From the NCBI GenBank assembly GCA_963806335.1, contig CAWDXO010000009.1, positions 124,001 through 188,000 of the forward strand: a DNA stretch of 64,000 bases. The letters are read 5' to 3'. The stretch comes from Palsa-504 sp963806335 (GTDB lineage Bacteria > Actinomycetota > Actinomycetes > Streptosporangiales > Streptosporangiaceae). The position numbers and the translations under genes were made by a program. The number at the start of each line of letters is the position of its first letter. The first letter of the stretch is position 1. The notes under the pieces are model-generated. The model had not been told where the DNA came from. It did no database searches and saw only the letters and a list, made by a program, of their open reading frames with translations. This document shows positions 44,596 through 51,611 of the stretch, one piece after another.

Positions 44596-46968
44596 CTACC
44601 GCAGCAACTCGTAACCGGGGTTGATCATCGCGGGACGGCCGTCAGCCGCGATGCCGACCATGCCGTGCAGGCGGATCCGGCAGCCCGGCTCGATGCCCGC
44701 GATGCGCGTGCGCCCGTAGAACAGCGCGACCAGGTCGCCGGTGGAGTCGGTAATCTCGCACGCCAGAACGCTGTTACGTTCGGTCGGCCGGACTTCAGCC
44801 GTGTGCAGGCGGCCCTGGACGGTGGCCCGGCGTGGCTCGCGCAGCGACCCGATGGGATCGGTCCCCGACGGCGGGACCGGCCGCTCGTAGTCAAGGAGGC
44901 TATCGGTCTTGGCCGGCCTATCCCGCTTGGCGTGTATCGTCTCGACCTTGTGGCGCACGTCGAAGGGGATGATGGTGGCCGCCGCGCCGGGAACGCGGCT
45001 CACCACGCGAGCGATCCGGTCCGCGGTGTGGTCGTGCAGCAGCCGCCCAGCCAGCGGCGGGTAGCTGCGGCGCGGCAGAACCATGGTCACGTGCGTGCCG
45101 GGCGCGGCCGCCTCGCTGGCGGCCAGCCGGGCCGCGGCGTGGGCGAGCCGCCGGTCCGGACAGTCGGCGAGCTCGAGCGGCACCCCGGTGCCGGCGTCCA
45201 GCCACTGCTGTCTGAGCTTGTCCGCCCGGGCACTGTCCAGGCTGAAGTGCACCGCGCGTAGCGCCGAAGGCCGCAGGCTCTTGGCGTACCTGAGCGCGGC
45301 GATGGCGGCCAGGTCGTAGCTGTCTATCATCAGCAGCACAACCCGGCGAGAGTAGTTCGGCGGGGACGGAGGCAGATCACCGCGCCCTGGCTGGTCGAGG
45401 ATGGCGGCTTCGTGGCGGTATTGCCGGTTGAGGCGGATGAGAGCGTACACCAGGACCGGGAAGATGATCACGATCAGCCACGCGCCCTCGGTGAACTTCA
45501 CCACGGCGAACAGCACCACCACCAGCGCCGTGTAGATCCCGCCGGTCATGTTGATCACGAGGCGGTGCCGCCAGCCCGCCTCCCTGGTCCGGCGGTGGTA
45601 CCTGGCCATGCCGAACCCGGCCATGGCGAAACCGGTGAACACGCCGATGGCGTAGAACGGGATGAGGGCGTCGACGGTCGCGCCCGCCACCAGCATCAGC
45701 GACAGCGACAGCACGGCCAGCAGGATGATGCCGTTGGAGAACACCAGCCGGTGACCGCGCCTGTTCAGCCACCGGGGCAGGAAGGAGTCCTCGGCGACGA
45801 AGCTGGCCAGGAACGGGAACCCGGTGAAGCTGGTATTGCCGCCGGTGAACAGGATAGCCGCGGTGGCTATCTGCAGCACGAAGAACATGACCTGCCCCGC
45901 CGCGGTGGGTCCGAAGACGAGCTCGGCTTCCTGCGCGAGGACGGTCGGGAAGCCGGTGGTGTAAGGGATCGCGTGCGTGATGTGCGCGAGCCAGGAGATC
46001 CCCGCGATCAGGACCGCGACCACCGATCCCTGCATGGCCAGGATCTGCCGGGCATGGCGCCCTTCCGGCGGGCGCAGCGCGCTGACCGCGTTGGAGACGG
46101 CCTCGATCCCGGTCAGCGACGAGCCGCCGTTGGCGAAGGCCTTAGCCATGATGAACAGGGCGCCAAAGGCGATGAGCCCGGAATGCGACCCGATGCCGAC
46201 GGCACCGTGCCCCGGCACGGCCTGCGGCAGGCCGCTGGTCAGCTCGCGGACCACGCCGATCACGATCATCAGGACCACCGAGGCGGCGAACAGGTACGTG
46301 GGAAACGCGAAAATCCGGCCGGCCTCACGGATGCCGCGCAGGTTTCCTATGCACATGATCAAAATGGCCAGCACGGAGATGACCAGCAGGATTTTGGGAC
46401 CGATCAGCGGAATGCCCGACAGCGCCGGAAACGCGGATACGATCGCCGCGCTGCCCGCCGCCGTCTGCACCGCGACCGTTACCACGTAGTCGATCAGCAG
46501 CGCGACCGCGGCGACCTGCGCGACGTGGGGTCCGAAGTTCTCCCGCGCCACCACGTATGAGCCGCCGGCCCTGGTGTACACCGACACCACCTCGCGGTAG
46601 GAAAGCACCACCAGGAGAACCCCGAACAAGACCAGCAGGGTCAGCGGCAAGACCAGCGTGAAGGCCGCCAGCCCGAAGAAGGGGAGCAGCGCGTAGAGGA
46701 TCTCCTCGGTGCCGTAAGCGGCCGACGAGAGCCCGTCACAGGAGAGCACACCCAGCGCCAGCGGCCGGGACAGGCGCTGGTTTTGCAGCTGCTCCGATAC
46801 CAGCGGCGCCCCGAGCAGGCGGCGCTTTGCGAGGTACCAGAATCCTTCCGGCGGTTCGCCGCCCAGGGACGGCGCCGATCCAGCCCACGGCGTCCGCGGG
46901 GCGGCCTTCGCCGAGGCCGGCCGCCTCGACACCGACTCGGAATCAGCGACTGCCACCATGTCCTCCAT
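44596..46968 (-). CDS. APC/KimA-like permease with cytoplasmic and OB-fold tail
   Basis: 790 residues. Twelve hydrophobic helices (about 65-510) open with 'LSSAAYGTEEILYALLPFFG', typical of the KimA/YdaO potassium importers within the APC superfamily. A soluble region (about 540-700) has a stress-protein-like alpha/beta pattern ('VVLLMIDSYDLAAIAALRYAKSL'). The last 70 residues ('VQGRLHTAEVRP', 'VALFYGRTRIAGIEPGCRIRLHGMVG') look like an OB-fold. KimA proteins are controlled by c-di-AMP through their cytoplasmic part. ATG 46968 is the outer start; GTG 46956, four bases after GGAGGA, is a good alternative. A partial DevR box lies at 47060. Confidence 0.75.
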   Translation of the reverse strand: MEDMVAVADSESVSRRPASAKAAPRTPWAGSAPSLGGEPPEGFWYLAKRRLLGAPLVSEQLQNQRLSRPLALGVLSCDGLSSAAYGTEEILYALLPFFGLAAFTLVLPLTLLVLFGVLLVVLSYREVVSVYTRAGGSYVVARENFGPHVAQVAAVALLIDYVVTVAVQTAAGSAAIVSAFPALSGIPLIGPKILLVISVLAILIMCIGNLRGIREAGRIFAFPTYLFAASVVLMIVIGVVRELTSGLPQAVPGHGAVGIGSHSGLIAFGALFIMAKAFANGGSSLTGIEAVSNAVSALRPPEGRHARQILAMQGSVVAVLIAGISWLAHITHAIPYTTGFPTVLAQEAELVFGPTAAGQVMFFVLQIATAAILFTGGNTSFTGFPFLASFVAEDSFLPRWLNRRGHRLVFSNGIILLAVLSLSLMLVAGATVDALIPFYAIGVFTGFAMAGFGMARYHRRTREAGWRHRLVINMTGGIYTALVVVLFAVVKFTEGAWLIVIIFPVLVYALIRLNRQYRHEAAILDQPGRGDLPPSPPNYSRRVVLLMIDSYDLAAIAALRYAKSLRPSALRAVHFSLDSARADKLRQQWLDAGTGVPLELADCPDRRLAHAAARLAASEAAAPGTHVTMVLPRRSYPPLAGRLLHDHTADRIARVVSRVPGAAATIIPFDVRHKVETIHAKRDRPAKTDSLLDYERPVPPSGTDPIGSLREPRRATVQGRLHTAEVRPTERNSVLACEITDSTGDLVALFYGRTRIAGIEPGCRIRLHGMVGIAADGRPAMINPGYELLR

Positions 46969-47059
46969 CGTCAGGCCGCCCGTTCCGCGCTTTCTCCAGC
47001 TACAAGGGGATGATCACAGGAAAGCGTCGCAACGCCGGTCCGGCCAGGGCCAAAGGTGA

Positions 47060-47152
47060 GGGACCTTAGGCACCTGGGTCACTACAGTCGCGCGGTAGCC
47101 AGCTGACCGGGGTTCGACGGGGAGAGACCTGGCTTGCCGGGACCTTGGTCCC
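47060..47152. promoter_or_regulatory. DevR/DosR-type boxes (one perfect, one partial)
   Basis: GGGACCTTGGTCCC at 47139-47152 is perfect and lies about 121 bases before the tandem stress-protein start. GGGACCTTAGGCAC at 47060-47073 keeps the left half and lies 92 bases before the divergent permease start. Each direction thus has its own box. Confidence 0.75.
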
Positions 47153-47266
47153 CGGCCCACGGGCCGGAACGCCCCTGGCCGTCTCGCCCGGCACACGATC
47201 GGATGATCTCGGAGGACGAGGGTGCCCGGGGCACCCGGCGCCTCCGGTCTAGCGAGGAGGACCAGC

Positions 47267-48142
47267 ATGTCAGCAAAGCCCATCGTGGCCGCTACGGACG
47301 GCTCCGAGGAATCGCTGCGGGCGGTCGAATGGGCCGCCAGGGAGGCCGTGCTCCGCGGCGCGCCGCTGCGCATCGTGTCCGCCGCCGCGCTGCTGCCCCG
47401 CATGATCGAGGGCCGGGAAGGGTCTGACCTCGGTACCGTGACCGATGCCCTCAGCCAGAACCGTGACCTGGCTCTGGCCGGCTCAGCGGAACGGGCGGCC
47501 AAGACGTCACCCGGCCTGCTGATCGACACCGATCGCCTGACCGGGCCACCCGCCCAGGCGGTCACGGAGAGCGGAGCGGGCGCGCTGATGCTGGTCGTCG
47601 GGTCCCGCGGCCTCGGCGCGTTCACGGCCATGGTCCTCGGCTCCGTGAGCCGGTACGTGGCCACCCACGCGTCCTGTCCGGTCGCGGTCATCCGCGACGA
47701 GTCCATGGCCGCGCACCGGCAGGTCTGCGTGGGCATCGGCGACCTGGAGCACTGCGCCGACTCACTCACCTTCGCCTTCGAAGAGGCGGCCGATCGGCAG
47801 GCCAGCCTGCTGGCCGTTCATTGCTGGCACGCACCGCAAGCTGACATCTCCCGGGCCGGGCAGGCCTTTACGGCGCCGACCGCACACGCGGTGGAAGCCG
47901 AAGCCAGCCGCTGGCTGGCGGCGCTGCTCGACGGCTGGCGGGCTAAGTACCCAGACGTCCCGGTCAGCCAGGACGTCGTACATGGCCATCCGGGGCGGAC
48001 CCTGGTCGGCTTGTCGGCCCGCGCCGACCTGATGGTCCTCGGCAGGCACGCCAGGCATTCCGGCCTGCCGGGTCCCGGCGCGGTCACGCACGCTGTGCTG
48101 AACCACGCGCACGGCCCCGTCGTCACGGTCCCTTCATCCTGA
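47267..48142 (+). CDS. Tandem universal stress protein (two UspA domains)
   Basis: Start ATG 47267 follows GCGAGGAGG; 291 residues. Domain 1 (about 1-140) has an intact ATP motif 'GSRGLGAFTAMVLGS'. Domain 2 (about 145-290) has a degenerate version ('GRHARHSGLPGPGAVTH'), so only one nucleotide site is probably active. The length and tandem layout resemble DosR-regulon proteins such as Rv2005c and Rv2623. A perfect DevR box lies upstream. Confidence 0.92.
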   Translation: MSAKPIVAATDGSEESLRAVEWAAREAVLRGAPLRIVSAAALLPRMIEGREGSDLGTVTDALSQNRDLALAGSAERAAKTSPGLLIDTDRLTGPPAQAVTESGAGALMLVVGSRGLGAFTAMVLGSVSRYVATHASCPVAVIRDESMAAHRQVCVGIGDLEHCADSLTFAFEEAADRQASLLAVHCWHAPQADISRAGQAFTAPTAHAVEAEASRWLAALLDGWRAKYPDVPVSQDVVHGHPGRTLVGLSARADLMVLGRHARHSGLPGPGAVTHAVLNHAHGPVVTVPSS

Positions 48143-48184
48143 CCATGCCTCATGGCGGAATCTGTTCCATCCCTCGTCGCGGTC

Positions 48185-48198
48185 AGGACCTTTGGCCC
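48185..48198 (+). promoter_or_regulatory. Weak DevR-type box
   Basis: AGGACCTTTGGCCC, two mismatches from GGGAC-N4-GTCCC, lies 83 bases before the STAS gene start. Confidence 0.4.
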
Positions 48199-48274
48199 TA
48201 AACACCCAGCCAGGTCGTCATGTGATGGTGGGCCGAGCGCATCAACGTGTACTTAGGACAGGTGTCAGAAGACG

Positions 48275-48640
48275 ATGACCCACGTTGAGTACCAGACCGC
48301 AGGCGATCGAGGCGTTGCCGGGATCGAGATCCTGAGGATGCCAGCAGAGCTGGATCTCGCCACCAGTGAGAGCGTGGTCGCGCAGGGTTACGCGGCCATC
48401 GCCTGCTCAGCCTGGGTGCTGCTCGACCTGACCGGCCTGTCCTTCTGCGACGCCCAGGGCCTCAGTGCCTTCGTCCGGATCGCCAACCAGGCCGATGCTG
48501 CAGGCTGCGGTTTCGGCCTCATCGGGCCGCGGCCGCCAGTGGCCAAGATACTGCGGATCAGCGGCCTGGATAGCCGCATGCGGGCCTTCGCGACCGTCGA
48601 CGACGCACTGGCGCTCCGCACCGTTACGACCCGCGTCTAG
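48275..48640 (+). CDS. STAS-domain anti-sigma factor antagonist-like protein
   Basis: 121 residues with the STAS fold ('IEILRMPAELDLATSESV', 'VLLDLTGLSFCDAQGLSAFV'). In SpoIIAA/RsbV-type antagonists the phosphorylated serine follows the aspartate in 'DSSGL'; here the sequence is 'DAQGL', so the serine is replaced by alanine. It could therefore act as a constantly active antagonist or serve a different role. No anti-sigma kinase gene is next to it. Confidence 0.85.
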   Translation: MTHVEYQTAGDRGVAGIEILRMPAELDLATSESVVAQGYAAIACSAWVLLDLTGLSFCDAQGLSAFVRIANQADAAGCGFGLIGPRPPVAKILRISGLDSRMRAFATVDDALALRTVTTRV

Positions 48641-48696
48641 GCGGCCGGGATGGACAGGTGGACAACCGGCCCCCATAGGCCCACGGACCAGCGCGA

Positions 48697-48710
48697 AGGA
48701 CCTTCGTCCC
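48697..48710 (+). promoter_or_regulatory. DevR/DosR-type box (one mismatch)
   Basis: AGGACCTTCGTCCC differs from the perfect palindrome only in the first base. It lies about 200 bases upstream of the hypothetical gene at 48911, within an otherwise gene-free 270-base stretch. Confidence 0.55.
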
Positions 48711-48910
48711 TAGCGGGAAGGCGATGCCTGTTTATTATCGTCTGGCGAGAACAGCGTCGCTGCGCTAGACCCCGGCAGCGCAGGAACTAGGCCTGGTGGT
48801 GATTACTGTCCGCAGGATCTCACAGGCCCTGACCGCGGTCATGCCGGGCAGCCCGCAAGAGTCCGCCGCGCGGCGACCGCCCATCTTGTGGATGAGGAAG
48901 GAGATCGGGC

Positions 48911-49297
48911 ATGGCCAGGCAGGAACTGCATCGGCACGTCGAGATCAGCGACGATGAGCGCACGGTAGCCGCAGCCGAGGTCACCTCAGAAGGACCAGGC
49001 GGAACCGCCTGGGCGTCGCTGCGCGCCGAGTCCGGGCATATCACCCCGGGCTGTCGCGCGAGCCTGGTCGATGCCGTGCTGGACCTTCCCGAAGTGCGGG
49101 AAAGCGCACACCTGAACGTGGTGTTCCCGCTCGGCGACGGCGAGACACTGCAGCGGCTCCGGGAACGCTGCCTGGACGTCCGCACCCACCCGGCCGGAGA
49201 CAGCGCGATCATGGAGGCGAACCTGCCGCCCGGCGGTCCCGCTGCTCACCGGGCAGGTCACCGAGGGGAACGGACCACCGTTCAGATCAGTCCGTGA
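48911..49297 (+). CDS. Hypothetical protein of the dormancy island
   Basis: 128 residues. The conserved-looking part (about 30-105: 'GTAWASLRAESGHITPGCRASLVDAVLDLP', 'LNVVFPLGDGETLQRLRERC') suggests a small alpha/beta domain; the tail is low-complexity. Start ATG 48911 follows 'aaggagatcgggc', a good ribosome site. I do not recognise the family. Its box-containing upstream region suggests that it belongs to the regulon. Confidence 0.6.
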   Translation: MARQELHRHVEISDDERTVAAAEVTSEGPGGTAWASLRAESGHITPGCRASLVDAVLDLPEVRESAHLNVVFPLGDGETLQRLRERCLDVRTHPAGDSAIMEANLPPGGPAAHRAGHRGERTTVQISP

Positions 49298-49329
49298 CCT
49301 CAGGCGCACCGTAGCTCGCTGTTCACCGG

Positions 49330-50175
49330 CTAGCGGACGCAGGGATTGACCACGCCCACCGGGCACGGTGAATGGTGCAGCATGGCCTGGGCCACCGAGC
49401 CGAGGTTCATGTCATCAAGGCCGCCGCGGCCGCGGGAGCCCACGATGAGCAACTGGGCCCCATTCGCCGCCGTGAGTAGCGGCCTCCGGGGCGGGCCGGG
49501 CACCACTTGCCGTACTACGCGGACGTCCGGATGCTCCTTCTCCGCACGGGCCATCGCGTGAATGAAGTCTTCTTCGATGTGACGCATCTCGCCAAGCCTG
49601 CCGGGTGCGTCGGCCAGAGCGCATACCGCCACCAGGGGAACGTCGAGCAGCACCGCTTCCTCGAAGGCGAACTCGATCGCAGCCAGCGATCCGAGGGATC
49701 CATCCGCGCCCACCACGACCGGGCCCGGGGGTTGATTGGGCGGCTGCCACTGGCCGCGGACCACGACGACCCGTCCAGACGCGTGCCCGGCGACCTGCCA
49801 GGAAACCGATCCGAGCAGCAAGCCAGGCAGCTCGCTGTGCCCGCGGGAGCCGACCACGACCATCTCGGCGGTCCGGCTGCGCTCGCACAGCGCCTGAGCG
49901 GCTGACCCGCCGACCAGAGCCGCGGCCACCCGCCCCGGTCCCAGCACCGACTCGGCGTACGGCAGCCCGCGGGCCAGGATCTCCTTACCGTGCTGCCAGG
50001 CCAGGTCGCAGAGGGCCGACTCGGTGGGCAGCGCCATATGATCTGGTGTCCAGGCCAGGCAGACCGTCAGCGTGAGGCCGCGTGCCTTGGCTTCCTTGGC
50101 GGCCCAGTACAGCGCCAGACCGCTGCCGGGTGACCCGTCGTAGCCCGCCACGATCCCGCCGTTCATTCCCGTCAT
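49330..50175 (-). CDS. Tandem universal stress protein (two UspA domains)
   Basis: Start ATG 50175 follows AAGGAGGTCGCC; 281 residues. Both UspA domains keep the ATP signature ('GSRGHSELPGLLLGS' and 'GSRGRGGLDDMNLGS'), unlike the tandem protein at 47267. In mycobacteria such a protein (Rv2623) binds ATP and slows growth. A partial DevR box lies at 50254, 80 bases upstream. Confidence 0.92.
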   Translation of the reverse strand: MTGMNGGIVAGYDGSPGSGLALYWAAKEAKARGLTLTVCLAWTPDHMALPTESALCDLAWQHGKEILARGLPYAESVLGPGRVAAALVGGSAAQALCERSRTAEMVVVGSRGHSELPGLLLGSVSWQVAGHASGRVVVVRGQWQPPNQPPGPVVVGADGSLGSLAAIEFAFEEAVLLDVPLVAVCALADAPGRLGEMRHIEEDFIHAMARAEKEHPDVRVVRQVVPGPPRRPLLTAANGAQLLIVGSRGRGGLDDMNLGSVAQAMLHHSPCPVGVVNPCVR

Positions 50176-50253
50176 GGCGACCTCCTTGCCGCCGGGGACC
50201 GGCCTCAACAGCCGCTCTAAAGCCAATCTCGTCGTGACCCAGCCTCAGCAATA

Positions 50254-50423
50254 GGGCAGAAGGTCCCAGGCCGGGTGCCGGACGTCGGTACTCCCGGCGG
50301 GCTGATCGGAACGACCTCGGGTGGCCTGCGCTCCACCGGCCGGCGGTACCTGTAAGCCTTCGTGCGCGGCCCATACTGCGAGACTCACCGCCACGACCGG
50401 CTCCGGGGAGGGTCGAAGGTCAC
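50254..50423. promoter_or_regulatory. Weak DevR-type boxes in a divergent region
   Basis: GGGCAGAAGGTCCC (50254-50267) keeps the right half and lies near the leftward stress-protein gene. GGGTCGAAGGTCAC (50410-50423) has two mismatches and lies 105 bases before the flavodoxin gene. Confidence 0.45.
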
Positions 50424-50527
50424 TCCTTGTCAGGAGCTTTTTCCCGGCGAGACGGGACCCCTAGCTCCTTGCCTGCCGGCGCCGGTTCGGCTGCGCTGGA
50501 AGCAACCGGCCTAAGGACGTGAGAACC

Positions 50528-51073
50528 ATGCGAGCACTCGTGGTGTACGAGTCGATATACGGGAACACACATGTCATCGCAAGCAACATCGAGGACGGCC
50601 TGAGCGCCACTCACGAGGTGACCCTCGTCCCCGTCACCGCGGCCACCGCGGAACTCGTCAGCCATGCCGATCTCCTGGTCGTCGGCGGCCCGACCCACAT
50701 GCACCGGCTGTCGAGCGCCAGTTCCCGCCGGATGGCGGTACAAGCGGCGGGCAAGGAGGGCAGCGGGCTGACGCTGGACGCGGACGCGAGCGGGCCGGGG
50801 CTCCGCGACTGGCTCAAGGACATGGAGGACGGCCGGGCTCTCGCCGCTGCCTTCGATACGCGCCTGCACGGCGTCCCCCTGGCCACCGGCCGCGCCAGCC
50901 GCGGCATCAGCAGGCTGCTGAAGGGGCACGGCTACCGCATCTTCGTCGCCCCGGAGAGTTTCCTGATCGGCCAGCAGAACACGCTACTGGACGGCGAGGC
51001 CTCCCGGGCCCGCCAGTGGGGTGCCATGCTCGGTGCCGTGGCGGCCGACGCCTGCGTCGCCGCACGCACGTGA
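50528..51073 (+). CDS. Flavodoxin-domain protein
   Basis: 181 residues from ATG 50528. 'ALVVYESIYGNTHVIASNI' is the FMN phosphate-binding loop, and 'DLLVVGGPTHMHRL' the second loop. The extra C-terminal part ('RLLKGHGYRIFVAPESFLIGQQNTLLDGE') is shared by actinobacterial flavodoxins near DosR-type genes. It would carry electrons under low iron or low oxygen. It is the first gene of a rightward group with the small membrane protein. Confidence 0.88.
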   Translation: MRALVVYESIYGNTHVIASNIEDGLSATHEVTLVPVTAATAELVSHADLLVVGGPTHMHRLSSASSRRMAVQAAGKEGSGLTLDADASGPGLRDWLKDMEDGRALAAAFDTRLHGVPLATGRASRGISRLLKGHGYRIFVAPESFLIGQQNTLLDGEASRARQWGAMLGAVAADACVAART

Positions 51074-51107
51074 GCCCTTGGCCGGACACTACGCAGAAGC
51101 GAGTGAG

Positions 51108-51320
51108 ATGAGTGAAGTGAATGACTTCTTCGGGATTGTCACAGCAGGCCCAGCGTTCTTCGTCAGCTCCTGGCTACTAATGATCTTCGCTGGGATCACG
51201 GCTCCTGATGTCGGGATCCGGCCGTTCGGCTATGTCACCTCCATGGTCGTCACGATCGGGCTCTGGCTGACACTGGCGCCAGCCGTCGGCGCGATCGCCC
51301 GCGCGACCAGTAAAAAGTGA
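51108..51320 (+). CDS. Small membrane protein, 70 aa
   Basis: Start ATG 51108 after 'agcgagtgag'. Two hydrophobic helices ('PAFFVSSWLLMIFAGI' and 'VVTIGLWLTLAPAVGAIA') flank a short polar loop. No recognised family. It starts 34 bases after the flavodoxin gene and ends where the acetate-kinase-like remnant begins. Confidence 0.6.
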   Translation: MSEVNDFFGIVTAGPAFFVSSWLLMIFAGITAPDVGIRPFGYVTSMVVTIGLWLTLAPAVGAIARATSKK

Positions 51321-51379
51321 CCAAAACAAGCCGATCTCAGAAAGCGAGGCTGAGACACCTGGCGCACCTGCCCGATGGC

Positions 51380-51556
51380 AGTTACCCAGCCGTCATCTCC
51401 CGCATCCTGGACCACCTGCCCCCACGCCGCCCTGGCGGTGCGGGTCACCGGGTGGTGCACGGGGGCGAGCGCTTCGGCGCATCGGTGCTGGTGGACGATG
51501 AGGTCATCGCCACGATCCAGGAGTTCGCCCGGCTGGCGCCGCTGCACAACCCGGCG
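51380..51556 (+). pseudogene. Acetate kinase (AckA) remnant
   Basis: An open frame starting at GTG 51317 contains 'GHRVVHGGERFGASVLVDDEV' split by helix breaks, then 'IATIQEFARLAPLHNPA'. This is the signature block of acetate kinase ('HR-VHGGE-F---LVDDEV...LAPLHNP'), normally at residues 80-125. The start, the ATP-binding ASKHA motifs and the C-terminal 300 residues are missing. The frame ends at 51622 in Pro/Arg-rich sequence, 10 bases after pta begins. A complete Pta follows at once, as in intact ackA-pta operons. Confidence 0.8.
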
Positions 51557-51611
51557 ACACCGCCCGCCACCTCGCCGCCCGCCCGGCGGCCTCAGCCAGG
51601 AAGTAGACGTC

